A DNA stretch of 64,000 nt from Alkalihalobacillus sp. BA299. Lineage in GTDB: Bacteria; Bacillota; Bacilli; Bacillales; Bacillaceae_F. This document shows positions 45,550 through 53,643 of this stretch, in pieces. Location of the stretch: positions 1 to 64,000 of the forward strand of contig NZ_JAFLJM010000015.1 in assembly GCF_017745675.1 (NCBI RefSeq). The letters are read 5' to 3'. A program made the translations under genes and the position numbers. Positions within the stretch are counted from its first letter, which is position 1; the number at the start of each line of letters is the position of its first letter. Under the pieces are notes generated by a model. It saw nothing but the letters and a program-made list of their open reading frames with translations. It was not told the origin of the DNA and made no database searches.

Positions 45550-45675
45550 AATTGTATTTGATATTTATGAAAGTATTAGCCCATTCATTTTATGGCAAAC
45601 TAATGGTATTCACGTTAGTAAGTGTGAGGAGGGTGAAACCTGAAGTACGAAGAAATAGAATCAATTGGAGCTAGT

Positions 45676-46554
45676 ATGTATTACAAACCAATTGAAGTTG
45701 TAAGCTTAAAAGGTATTACAGTTTCATTACTAGCTTCAGGAGATGGAACAGAAGTGATTCACCACCATATTCAAAAAGGTAGTCAATGGTATTTAAATCC
45801 TGAAGAAGGGTGGACCGCGCTAGAATGCTTTTACATTTTAAAGGGCGAACTATCATGGTCTTCACCAAAAGGTGAGAAATCTTTAACAGCTGGAATGACA
45901 TTTTCTGCAGAACCAATTAAACAACCGGTTGCTTTTAAGGCGGTAATTGATACAGAATTTATGTATGTTTCTTCTCAACCTGTGTTCCAGTATTATAGTT
46001 ATGCGATTAATGATAAGAAAAACCTTGCTGTCTTAGTCGAAGAAAAAGATGGATATACGGCTGATCATTGTTATCGCATTAAAGATTATTCCTTAATGAT
46101 AGCTGAGGAGATAAATTTACCTCAAGAAAAAATGTATATTCTAAATCTTGGATCTTTCTTACACGATATCGGGAAGGTCAAGGTTCCTGATTCGATCTTA
46201 AATAAACCAGGGAAACTAACGGAAGAAGAATTTGAGATCATCAAAAGGCACACGATTTATGGCTATGAATTGTTGAAGGAATCAGAATTACCTGACTTAA
46301 GGAAAGCTGCATTTATTCCGCTGGAACACCATGAACGCTTTGATGGGAAAGGCTATCCTTATGGTTTAAAAGGAGATCAAATTTCAATTGAGGCGGCAAT
46401 TGTTTCTGTTGTCGATGCTTTTGATGCAATGACGACAGACCGAATTTATCGAAAAGCATTGACAAAGCGTGAAGCATTTGCTGAAATAATAAGAAATAGG
46501 GGAAAAATGTTTCATCCATTAGTCGTTGACGCTTTTATCAAACTCATAAAATAA
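45676..46554 (+). CDS. Cupin-like domain plus HD-GYP phosphodiesterase
   Basis: A 292-aa protein. Residues 1-105 look like a cupin barrel (VIHHHIQKGSQWYLNPEEGW, FYILKGELSW, GEKSLTAGMTF). Residues 130-290 are an HD-GYP domain with HDIGK, HHERFDGKGYP and GDQISIEAAIVSVVDAFDAMT, the full set for a cyclic di-GMP phosphodiesterase. A small-ligand sensor fused to c-di-GMP hydrolysis is inferred. Start: ATG 45676 with GGAG five bases upstream; a CTG at 45640 in the same frame has a stronger GAGGAGGGTG and would add twelve residues. Confidence 0.8.
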   Translation: MYYKPIEVVSLKGITVSLLASGDGTEVIHHHIQKGSQWYLNPEEGWTALECFYILKGELSWSSPKGEKSLTAGMTFSAEPIKQPVAFKAVIDTEFMYVSSQPVFQYYSYAINDKKNLAVLVEEKDGYTADHCYRIKDYSLMIAEEINLPQEKMYILNLGSFLHDIGKVKVPDSILNKPGKLTEEEFEIIKRHTIYGYELLKESELPDLRKAAFIPLEHHERFDGKGYPYGLKGDQISIEAAIVSVVDAFDAMTTDRIYRKALTKREAFAEIIRNRGKMFHPLVVDAFIKLIK

Positions 46555-46579
46555 AAATGTTTAAGGAGAGGTTCTACAA

Positions 46580-46858
46580 TTGAAAAAAGTAAAAGTTTTT
46601 ATTATGACGGGATTACTTATAGGAGCTTTCTCTTCAACAGCATTTGCAGAACATAATCCAGAGGCAGATAAAACAATAAATATTAGTACAGGAGCTAAGT
46701 TGAACGACATCCCTGCAAAGAGTGCTGACACTACAGAGGATGTAACCAAAGTTATTGGTGAAAATATGGACAAGCTTTCACGCGATTATTCTTATATTTA
46801 TATTCAAGTAGACGATCAATATATCGCAATTATTGATCCGCCTGCTGTAGGATATTAG
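46580..46858 (+). CDS. Small secreted protein of unknown function
   Basis: A 92-aa protein with a clear signal peptide (KKVKVFIMTGLLIGAFSSTAFA, cleavage after AFA), leaving a mature protein of about 68 aa that is acidic and hydrophilic and ends IYIQVDDQYIAIIDPPAVGY. TTG start with GGAGAGG upstream. It may be read with the HD-GYP gene, 25 bases before it. No family recognised. Confidence 0.65.
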   Translation: MKKVKVFIMTGLLIGAFSSTAFAEHNPEADKTINISTGAKLNDIPAKSADTTEDVTKVIGENMDKLSRDYSYIYIQVDDQYIAIIDPPAVGY

Positions 46859-46891
46859 TCATTGTAACAATTGTATACTTTCAGCAAGAAA

Positions 46892-46927
46892 AGTGGACCG
46901 ATAAATAAACCGGTCCATTATTTTTTA
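46892..46927 (+). terminator. Rho-independent terminator
   Basis: TGGACCG (46894-46900) pairs with CGGTCCA (46911-46917), then TTATTTTTT. Confidence 0.8.
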
Positions 46928-46955
46928 TACCAAAATACAGGAGTATAAACCCCTG

Positions 46956-47111
46956 TTATTGTTTAGAATTTTGACGACCTGTTGGTGATATGGCTTTTTC
47001 AAGCTCTTCTTTTGCTAACGTATTGTCTGAAGTCATAGCCTCGTTATAGGGGTTTCCTTTTTGGCTACCATTTTTTGTATTCATTCGTTTTTTATCATTT
47101 GTCAAAGTCAT
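46956..47111 (-). CDS. Tiny hydrophilic protein, 51 aa, possibly a spore protein
   Basis: Encodes MTLTNDKKRMNTKNGSQKGN, then PYNEAMTSDNTLAKEELEKA, ending SPTGRQNSKQ. It is Lys/Asn/Gln-rich without hydrophobic core, like minor small acid-soluble spore proteins, but I cannot match it to a named one. GAGGAG precedes the ATG at 47111. The three in-frame features (RBS, start, composition) make it likely real. Confidence 0.55.
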   Translation of the reverse strand: MTLTNDKKRMNTKNGSQKGNPYNEAMTSDNTLAKEELEKAISPTGRQNSKQ

Positions 47112-47299
47112 TCACTCCTCAATTTTTATTGTTCTTAGATAGCATGTGAGATCGAACACATATTTATGCTTATCTACAAATTAAAGTTACGAAATTACTG
47201 GGGCTATAAAAGGCAAAATTGTAATTAGTGTGTAAGTCTTTTTATTCTCTATTTTGTAAAAAAACGTTTTACTGATAGTCAAGGGAAATAGGTGATATA

Positions 47300-47356
47300 A
47301 TGAGAATTGTAACGGCTGCAGAAATGTATAATATTGATGCATACACCGTTTATTGA
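47300..47356 (+). pseudogene. Remnant of the N-terminus of NAD(P)HX epimerase (YjeF/NnrE)?
   Basis: An 18-codon ORF with AGGTGAT before its ATG reads MRIVTAAEMYNIDAYTVY, which looks like the first residues of YjeF/NnrE proteins (consensus start xxVxTAxEMxxIDxYTI), then stops. Nothing after it resembles the rest of that protein. It may be what is left after an internal deletion. The match is short, so chance cannot be excluded. Confidence 0.4.
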
Positions 47357-47419
47357 AAATATTCCACGCACCCTTAAATGGATTAAATGAAGATATTTGT
47401 GTAGGAAAGGAGCAAGATT

Positions 47420-47812
47420 TTGATTACATATAAAGAACTTCATCATGTCAGTTTACCTGTTACAAACCTAGAGAAGTCGAAAAAATTTTATAGTGAAGTA
47501 TTAGGGTTAGAAGAAATTGATAGGCCTAATTTTGATTTCTCAGGTGCATGGTATCGAGTAGGAAACCAACAAATTCATTTGATTGATTTTCCAGCTACCC
47601 AGGTATTGAGAAAAGATCAAGAAATCAATACGAGAGAAGCTCATTTTGCATTAAGAGTCATTGATTACTTTTCAACTTTAGAGTGGTTAAAATCTCAAAA
47701 TGTTCTATTCAAAGAAAATCGTTATAGTAAAAGTGGCTTTGCCCAAATCTTTTGTTGTGACCCTGACGGCCATATTATTGAGTTAAATGTCGATCAAAAA
47801 GAATTGGAATAG
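47420..47812 (+). CDS. VOC-superfamily (glyoxalase/bleomycin-resistance fold) protein
   Basis: A 130-aa metal-binding VOC protein. HHVSLPVTNLEKSKKFYSEVLGL is the first beta-alpha-beta unit with its N-terminal His ligand, QQIHLIDFP and REAHFALRV the central strands, and DPDGHIIELNVD the C-terminal unit with the Glu ligand. The family includes glyoxalases, dioxygenases and fosfomycin-resistance enzymes; substrate is not readable. TTG start with AAAGGAG upstream. Confidence 0.85.
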   Translation: MITYKELHHVSLPVTNLEKSKKFYSEVLGLEEIDRPNFDFSGAWYRVGNQQIHLIDFPATQVLRKDQEINTREAHFALRVIDYFSTLEWLKSQNVLFKENRYSKSGFAQIFCCDPDGHIIELNVDQKELE

Positions 47813-47845
47813 ATTTTGTTAAAAGACAACGAGACAACTACAAGA

Positions 47846-47880
47846 AGGGACGTCCTGTCATGGCCGTCTCTTTTATTTTT
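47846..47880 (+). terminator. Rho-independent terminator after the VOC gene
   Basis: AAGGGACG (about 47846-47853) pairs with CGTCTCTTTT, one G-T wobble, then TATTTTT. It reaches the stop of the convergent serine hydrolase gene. Confidence 0.6.
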
Positions 47881-48967
47881 ATAGATGATTATTATTTTCA
47901 GATTCTTGAGCATCAAGGATTAATTCTAACAACTTCAGCCTTTTTTTATTACTCACTTGCTTCAACCTTCTATTCCAAAAATTATCAGAATCTACACGGT
48001 GAACAAAGACTATGTTTTTTTCTGGGATGATATCAATGGATTGACCATATCTACCTATAGCAGAATAGAGTCCTAATTCACTGAATTCTCCTTTATCAGC
48101 AACCCACCACATATAACCATATCCATAATCATCTGAATGGATAACAGGGGTTTGTACCGATGTACTTTTCTTGATCCATTCTTTTGGAATAATTTGTTTT
48201 CCATCCCATGATCCATTTTGAAGATATAATTGCCCAAACCTCGCCATATCTCTTACAGACATTCGAAAAAGATATGATGGATGGATTGATCTGCTTACCT
48301 CCATTTTATAAACCGTATCCTCCATTGTATAATCTTCCATTCCGATTGGAACAGCTATCTTATCTCTAAATTCAGTAAATAAATCACTATTCGTCTGCTC
48401 TTTAAAAATAGTTCCTAACACATTAAAATCCCAATTATTATAATAAAAATGGGTTCCTGGTAAATATAAACCACGCTCAGGTCTGGACCATCTCATCCAT
48501 AACGATTCTTCACCTGCCGTCAAAAAAACCCCTGAACGAGATGTGAGTAAGTCAACAATTTTCGCTTTTTTTTCTTGTTCTGATAACAGAACATTGTCCA
48601 TAATATTTAGATCTTTTAATGTGGAGTTGATATTGATATTCCCTTTTTCAACATGGATCCCGTACAATGCACTTAAAAAACTTTTCCTAATCGAATGAAT
48701 ATTGCTTTTTTTTGTAATATCTCCCCAAGAAACAAGAACTTTTCCATTATAAATCACCATTGCAGCGGTAGATCCCAAGGAATCGTAATATTTTTTTGCA
48801 GCCTTTAATCGTCTAGAAGACCAGCCCGCTTCCTCTGGTGTTTCATACTGTTCCCACGTCGATTTCATGTTCGTCAGTGTTGTATTTTTTGAACCTGTCA
48901 GATTGTAAAATAATATAAAAAAGATCCCAGAAAATATTAACAAATACCATTTCTTTTTACCGATCAT
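47879..48967 (-). CDS. Beta-lactamase-family serine hydrolase (class C fold), membrane-anchored
   Basis: A 362-aa protein with an N-terminal membrane anchor or signal (YLLIFSGIFFILFYNL) and a class C beta-lactamase/esterase domain. The catalytic SxxK is SIRK at about 94, and the second motif YNN is in FYYNNWDFN. YGYGYMWWVAD and SAIGRYGQSIDI correspond to the third region. Such proteins are carboxylesterases or DD-peptidase-like; antibiotic resistance is not implied. It is outside the membrane. The start ATG is at 48967. Confidence 0.83.
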   Translation of the reverse strand: MIGKKKWYLLIFSGIFFILFYNLTGSKNTTLTNMKSTWEQYETPEEAGWSSRRLKAAKKYYDSLGSTAAMVIYNGKVLVSWGDITKKSNIHSIRKSFLSALYGIHVEKGNININSTLKDLNIMDNVLLSEQEKKAKIVDLLTSRSGVFLTAGEESLWMRWSRPERGLYLPGTHFYYNNWDFNVLGTIFKEQTNSDLFTEFRDKIAVPIGMEDYTMEDTVYKMEVSRSIHPSYLFRMSVRDMARFGQLYLQNGSWDGKQIIPKEWIKKSTSVQTPVIHSDDYGYGYMWWVADKGEFSELGLYSAIGRYGQSIDIIPEKNIVFVHRVDSDNFWNRRLKQVSNKKRLKLLELILDAQESENNNHL

Positions 48968-49091
48968 AAAAATTCATCCTTATGTGATAAGTTTTAATCG
49001 ATTGGATATTACATACGAACTTAACATATTTTGTGACTACTTTAAAGCTTTAGCATGCTTAGATATCTGAGAAAGTATGAGCTAATCAAAA

Positions 49092-49113
49092 TAGAGAGTG
49101 CTGTGACACTCTC
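49092..49113 (-). terminator. Hairpin terminator between minus-strand genes
   Basis: AGAGAGTG/CACTCTCT (8 bp, 6-base loop); on the minus strand it is followed by ATTTTGATT. It would end the 45-aa gene upstream of the serine hydrolase. Confidence 0.55.
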
Positions 49114-49122
49114 TATATAAAA

Positions 49123-49260
49123 TCATGAACCATTTTTTAAGTTTTTTAATACAGGTGGCATTTTCTTATCAGTATCCTTTTCCTTTTTCTCACGCTTCGT
49201 ATTATTGGTGTTAGCAGACCTAAATCTTGCTGCATCCATGCCGTCAATGATATTTGTCAA
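49123..49260 (-). CDS. Tiny basic protein, 45 aa
   Basis: Encodes MTNIIDGMDAARFRSANTNN, then a lysine/glutamate-rich stretch (TKREKKEKDTDKK) and MPPVLKNLKNGS. TTG start with a perfect AAAGGAGG. Highly charged and small; no known family. The strong RBS and following terminator support a real gene. Confidence 0.55.
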   Translation of the reverse strand: MTNIIDGMDAARFRSANTNNTKREKKEKDTDKKMPPVLKNLKNGS

Positions 49261-49421
49261 AATTTCAACCTCCTTTCGGGCATTAGTATCACCTTCTTTT
49301 TATTTTACATGTGATATTCATTACAGAAATATCGAATTGTGCCTCTTAGTTCATATTCAGTTCATTTTTGAATGGTACTATGCAAATGTAAAAATGTGTT
49401 ATTCAAATATGTACATAGTAG

Positions 49422-49733
49422 ATGGAGGTTAGTAAGGGGAATTTACGAAAAAACAAAGGACTCTTTTTTCCTTTTATGTTGTTATTAGCTTTAGTATTAG
49501 TTGGTTGTAATACTCAATCTACGAATTCTGTTGAAAAAGAAACTGAAGAAGCTATGTTTGGTGAGAGAAGATGCGATTATAGAAGCGAGAGTTACAAGGT
49601 TACGCCCTATTCTTATGACGATGCTAACGACTGTTTTAGCGATGGTACCTTTAGCAATCGGTATGGGTGAAGGAGCAGAGCTGCAAGCACCAATGGCAAC
49701 TGTTATTGTATTTGGTCTGACTTTTTCAACAAT
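49422..49733 (+). pseudogene. Fused remnants: RND-efflux adaptor N-terminus and RND pump segment
   Basis: Positions 49422-49560 encode a lipoprotein-like N-terminus (FFPFMLLLALVLVGCNTQ) as in Gram-positive RND adaptor proteins. From 49562, in another frame, come VREDAIIEARVTRLRPILMT and GEGAELQAPMATVIVFGLTF, diagnostic of the membrane domain near the C-terminus of an AcrB/RND pump. Almost all of both genes is missing, so at least one large deletion joined them. Confidence 0.75.
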
Positions 49734-49858
49734 TTGGGGTTATGACTATGACGGTGATGAAAGAACGGTTGATGTCCATATTAAACGTCTAAGGGAGCAG
49801 TTAGGATCTTTTCCAGATTTGACGATTACAACTGTCAGAGGTTAGGGTATCGCCTAGA
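49734..49858 (+). pseudogene. Remnant of an OmpR-family response regulator (C-terminal wing)
   Basis: Directly fused to the RND fragment is WGYDYDGDERTVDVHIKRLR, then EQLGSFPDLTITTVRG, the end of an OmpR/PhoB DNA-binding domain. A stop follows, but adding one base restores GYRLEEK and a stop overlapping the next gene. So there is an additional one-base deletion. The receiver domain is absent. Confidence 0.75.
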
Positions 49859-49868
49859 GGAGAAATAA

Positions 49869-50325
49869 TTGTTTAAAAAGAATCTCTACCTGCGTATTGT
49901 TGGAACATTTATAAGTGTAGTTATCATCAGTTTGTTTATCTCGTATTTAATTAATTCGTTGTTTTTCCACCGTGAAATTTTTATAGAAGAGGAAGTTACG
50001 AAAATTACAAAAGGTGTTGCTGAGATTGTTGAAATTACTCAAGAAAATAAAATTCCGGAACTATTGAAGACGTAAAAATATACAAGTATACTTAAATTTG
50101 GAAAAGGTTGAAGTTTATGCGGACCAGGACTTATTTGAACATGTTTGGTTAAATCTGATCACAAATGCGATTCGATATGCCGATGAAAATGGATCAATCG
50201 TTATTGAACTGAAGAAAATTGGAAATCAATTAACTGTATGTATAAAAGATTCAGGTAAAGGAATCCCAGAAGCAGCTATTCCTCATTTGTTTGAGCGGTT
50301 TTATAAAGTAGATAAAGCGCGATAA
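49869..50325 (+). pseudogene. Remnant of a sensor histidine kinase
   Basis: Two pieces. 49869-50075 is the N-terminus, with a TM segment (IVGTFISVVIISLFISYLIN), a TTG start and GAGGAG. 50098-50325 is part of the HATPase domain (NLITNAIRYADENGS, IKDSGKGIP, LFERFYKVDKAR), stopping before the G2 box. The second TM, HAMP and phospho-acceptor His are gone. With the preceding fragments this marks a lost RND-pump plus two-component locus. Confidence 0.78.
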
Positions 50326-50415
50326 CACAAAATTAAATTTTTTTAAAAAATATGTTGTAATAGTAATAGCATTATAATGTGCAAATGTGTTTTTAAAAAG
50401 GTAGAGGTGAAAAAA

Positions 50416-51348
50416 ATGGACATCAAAAATATCGTTGTTGTCAGTCCAATGTATAATGAACTTAAAACGCTTATTACGAACAAAGGGATTCAGAAAAATT
50501 TTCGTTTTTTATCGGAAGAGAATTTTACTAAAAATGACTTACTTTGGGCCGACGCGTTTGTTTCTTTTAATACAAAGAAGGACTATGATTATAGTCAGGT
50601 TAAATGGGTACATTCCCTCGGTGCCGGTGTTGATCGCTTTTTATTTAAGAAGAAATGGAATGAGGAAGTATTATTAACGAGAACAATTTGTTCCTTTGGG
50701 CAACGAATTGCGGAATATTGCTTGAGTTATATTCTAAAAGATATCCAATTCCATGATGAATTTCAACAATTAAAAGTACATAAGCAATGGAAACCTAAAA
50801 CTCCAAAGTTATTAAATGAACAAAAAGTAATGATCTATGGAACAGGAGAGATCGGTCAACAAACTGCTAAGATCCTTTCCTTATTAGGAGTACAAGTTTA
50901 CGGTGTATCTTTAAGTGGGAAAGAAAAAGAATACTTTAAAGAGGTACTACCTGTTGAAGACCACTTTATCCGTTTAAGTGAGATCGATTTTATTATAAAT
51001 ACGTTACCTTTAACTGAAAAAACAGAAAAGCTTTTTGATGAAAAGGTTTTCAAAAACATAAACAATGTGGGATTTATCAACGTTGGAAGGGGCGCATCAT
51101 TAGATGAAAAAGCTTTGTTAGATGCTCTTCATCATGAGCATGTAAGGTTTGCAGTCCTCGATGTATTTGCCGAAGAGCCGCTTCCAGAAAGTAACCCTTT
51201 ATGGGAAAATCGAAAAGTTTTCATTACTCCGCACATATCAGCAGTAACAACACCTGATGAAGCTGTTGATTGTTTTATTGAAACATTAAGTTGTATTGAA
51301 GAAAATAAGCCACTTCATAATAAAGTAGATATAACAAAAGGTTTTTAA
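50416..51348 (+). CDS. D-isomer-specific 2-hydroxyacid dehydrogenase
   Basis: NAD(P)-dependent dehydrogenase of 310 aa. Rossmann motif YGTGEIGQQTAKILSLLG, catalytic Arg in INVGRGASLDEKALLDAL, Glu in DVFAEEPLPESNPLW, and His in TPHISAVT. The N-terminal segment (1-100) is a catalytic-domain half of the GhrA/SerA fold. The substrate (glyoxylate/hydroxypyruvate or another 2-ketoacid) is open. AGAGGTG precedes the ATG at 50416. Confidence 0.88.
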   Translation: MDIKNIVVVSPMYNELKTLITNKGIQKNFRFLSEENFTKNDLLWADAFVSFNTKKDYDYSQVKWVHSLGAGVDRFLFKKKWNEEVLLTRTICSFGQRIAEYCLSYILKDIQFHDEFQQLKVHKQWKPKTPKLLNEQKVMIYGTGEIGQQTAKILSLLGVQVYGVSLSGKEKEYFKEVLPVEDHFIRLSEIDFIINTLPLTEKTEKLFDEKVFKNINNVGFINVGRGASLDEKALLDALHHEHVRFAVLDVFAEEPLPESNPLWENRKVFITPHISAVTTPDEAVDCFIETLSCIEENKPLHNKVDITKGF

Positions 51349-51394
51349 TGGGAGACGGATTACTTTATAGTGAACGGAATACTATACTTGTAAA

Positions 51395-51437
51395 GGGTGA
51401 CTCAAATGTCAGGCACCAAACGACTTATGAGTCACCC
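51395..51437. repeat. Palindromic intergenic repeat with TGTCAGGCACC core, compact copy
   Basis: GGGTGACTCA (51395-51404) and TGAGTCACCC (51428-51437) are a perfect 10-bp inverted repeat enclosing the core TGTCAGGCACC (51407-51417). Same family as 7495-7613. Confidence 0.75.
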
Positions 51438-51490
51438 GATATAAGGGCTACAATGTTTTCTAACATTAAAATTGTGGTTCAAGAGGAGTG

Positions 51491-51540
51491 TTGGATAAAA
51501 CGTAAAGCTAAAGCTCACGTTTTATCCAATTATTTGATTA
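51491..51540. terminator. Strong hairpin between convergent genes
   Basis: TTGGATAAAACGT (51491-51503) and ACGTTTTATCCAA (51517-51529) form a perfect 13-bp stem; on the plus strand TTATTTGATT follows. It overlaps the last codons of the threonine aldolase gene on the minus strand, so it may serve the hydroxyacid dehydrogenase transcript. Confidence 0.65.
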
Positions 51541-52553
51541 ATGCTTTGAATAGCTGTTTGTACCATATCACTGGTCACTTCACGATGGGTAACGAAACGT
51601 ATAATACCATCATCAAAAGGTCCGGCTAGTATTCCAGCATCTTTTAATAACGTAAGAAATTGATCATTTGAAAGGCCAGATTTTTTAATATTACAAAGAA
51701 TAATATTTGTTTCGACATTTGGAACACATACATTTAACCCTGGGATCTGAGTTAATCCTTCAGCGAGCAGCTTAGCATTCGTATGATCTTCTGCTAATCG
51801 ACTGACCATGTTTTCTAACGCGATGATTCCTGGTGCTGCGAGTACTCCAACTTGTCGTAATCCTCCTCCTAGGCGTTTTCTCCATTTGCGAGCTTCTTTT
51901 ATAAACGATTTACTACCAGCTAAAATAGAGCCGACTGGAGCTGAAAGTCCTTTTGAGAGACACACCTGAACGGTATCTACATACTGTGTAAATTTTGAGG
52001 CTGAAACACCAGTTGCTACAGCGGCATTAAACAACCTTGCACCATCGAGATGGACGGGAATATCTTTATCTTTAGCTATTTCATATATAGATTTCATTGT
52101 ATCAATAGGAACAATTCTTCCTCCTGCTTTGTTATGGGTATTTTCCAAACAAATTAAACCAGAGTAAGGATAGTGAATGTCATCACCGCGAATCGCTTTT
52201 TTAACTGCTAGTGGATCCATCGCTCCATTTAGTCCTTGTAGCGGTCTTGTTTGAATACCAGCTAAGGCAGAAGCAGCACCACCCTCATATAAAAAGATGT
52301 GGGATTCAGCTTCCAAAATAACTTCATCACCTGGTGCACAGTGTGTTAATATCGCAATTTGGTTTCCTTGTGTACCACTAGTAACAAATAGTGCATCTTC
52401 TTTTCCTAGTATCTGGGCTGCTAGTGCTTCCAAACGATTGACGGTTGGATCTTCACCATACACATCATCGCCAACCTTGGCATTAAACATTGCCTCTCTC
52501 ATTTCTTCTGTTGGTTTTGTCACCGTATCACTGCGAAAATCGATAAAGTTCAT
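51522..52553 (-). CDS. ltaE: Low-specificity L-threonine aldolase
   Basis: PLP-dependent aldolase of 343 aa cleaving threonine or allo-threonine to glycine and acetaldehyde. It begins FRSDTVTKPTEEMREAMFNA, has GDDVYGEDPT, FVTSGTQGNQIA, the LDGARLFNA aspartate, and the PLP lysine in CLSKGLSAPVGS. Length and motifs are standard. AGGAGAG precedes the ATG at 52553. Monocistronic. Confidence 0.93.
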   Translation of the reverse strand: MNFIDFRSDTVTKPTEEMREAMFNAKVGDDVYGEDPTVNRLEALAAQILGKEDALFVTSGTQGNQIAILTHCAPGDEVILEAESHIFLYEGGAASALAGIQTRPLQGLNGAMDPLAVKKAIRGDDIHYPYSGLICLENTHNKAGGRIVPIDTMKSIYEIAKDKDIPVHLDGARLFNAAVATGVSASKFTQYVDTVQVCLSKGLSAPVGSILAGSKSFIKEARKWRKRLGGGLRQVGVLAAPGIIALENMVSRLAEDHTNAKLLAEGLTQIPGLNVCVPNVETNIILCNIKKSGLSNDQFLTLLKDAGILAGPFDDGIIRFVTHREVTSDMVQTAIQSINQIIG

Positions 52554-52623
52554 AACATTCTCTCCTATGTCATTGATATAGATCTTTAAACAGCAGATCC
52601 TGTTGCGAAACCGCTATGTAAAA

Positions 52624-52657
52624 TAAGATCCCACAATACTAAAGGGGTGGGATCTTA
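52624..52657. other. Orphan hairpin in a 465-bp intergenic gap
   Basis: TAAGATCCCAC (52624-52634) and GTGGGATCTTA (52647-52657) form a perfect 11-bp stem in front of ltaE. On the minus strand TTTTACAT follows, so it could be a terminator or a leader structure of ltaE. The remaining 52658-53018 is very AT-rich, and I see no gene or regulatory site in it beyond weak promoter-like words. Confidence 0.45.
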
Positions 52658-53018
52658 CATTTAAAGTTAACATTAATTTTATTTTTATAAAAGTAATATG
52701 GTACTCACATTCTAGTGTTTACAAAAAGCAACCTAATTGTCAATTTAAATTTAATTACTATATTAAAAAGTTTTTTATAGGAGTATTATAAGGAATAACA
52801 AATCATTTTAATGTAATCCTATTCACTTATTATTTAGCTAGGTTTAATTTTGTTTTTGGTTGTTAACCGAGTAAAATATAACTGATATTTGCAAATGTGG
52901 ACACACTATTTTGAGAATAGGTAAATTGAGAATGTGCTAAAATCATGAGTCATAGATTTTGTTAAAAGAATAAGAAAGCATATTAATTATAACGATAATG
53001 TAGGAGGTTGTTTACGAC

Positions 53019-53531
53019 TTGAAACCAAAATTCGCAAAAGAATCGAAAGTAATAAAAACACATTTAGTATTACCAAATGAAACAAATAACCACAGTACAT
53101 TATTTGGTGGTATTTTAATGAGAAATGTTGATGAAGTAGCATCCATCAGTGCAAGGTTACATTGTCGGACAGATGTTGTGACAGCTTCAACAGATTCTGT
53201 CGATTTTTTAAACCCGATTTATCAAACGGATGCTGTTTCACTAGAATCTTTTGTTACATGGACAGGTAAAACTTCAATGGAGATATTCGTAAAAATCATC
53301 GCAGAGGATTTTAATACTGGGAAGAGAAGAATGGCAGCAACCGCATTTCTTACGTTTGTCAGTCTTGGTGAAGACGGGAAACCAACGGCTGTTCCAGAAG
53401 TAATACCCGAAACGGAAGAAGAAAAACAGCTTAATAAGACCGGCTTAGAGCGTGCAAAAATTCGTATTGGACGAAGAAAGCAAAGTAAAGAGCTAGCAGA
53501 GTTTTTAACAATAAATAAGCCTTGGGAGTAA
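53019..53531 (+). CDS. Hotdog-fold acyl-CoA thioesterase (YkhA-like)
   Basis: A 170-aa thioesterase of the BFIT/YkhA type. NHSTLFGGILMRNVDEVASISA carries the active-site region of the hotdog helix, TASTDSVDFLNPIYQTDAVSLES the next strands, and the C-terminus is the basic RIGRRKQSKELAE. It hydrolyses acyl-CoAs in the cytoplasm. The start is TTG with GGAGG about eleven bases upstream. Own terminator at 53560. Confidence 0.88.
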   Translation: MKPKFAKESKVIKTHLVLPNETNNHSTLFGGILMRNVDEVASISARLHCRTDVVTASTDSVDFLNPIYQTDAVSLESFVTWTGKTSMEIFVKIIAEDFNTGKRRMAATAFLTFVSLGEDGKPTAVPEVIPETEEEKQLNKTGLERAKIRIGRRKQSKELAEFLTINKPWE

Positions 53532-53559
53532 TAAAACATTCAATAGAAGATTATTAAAA

Positions 53560-53597
53560 GAAACATCCCTTATCTTTTTTGATAGGGGATGTTTCCT
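53560..53597. terminator. Rho-independent terminator between convergent genes
   Basis: GAAACATCCCTTATC (53560-53574) and GATAGGGGATGTTTC (53581-53595) pair with one G-T wobble. Separates the thioesterase gene from the convergent fnr. Confidence 0.8.
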
Positions 53598-53643
53598 TAC
53601 TTTTAATAGTGAAGTAAGGATGGGGCTATAGAATTGGACTTAT

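Noticed and set aside
51348..51629. Plus-strand ORF of 93 aa
   Set aside because: It runs through the palindromic repeat, the hairpin and antisense to ltaE; no RBS and no protein-like pattern.
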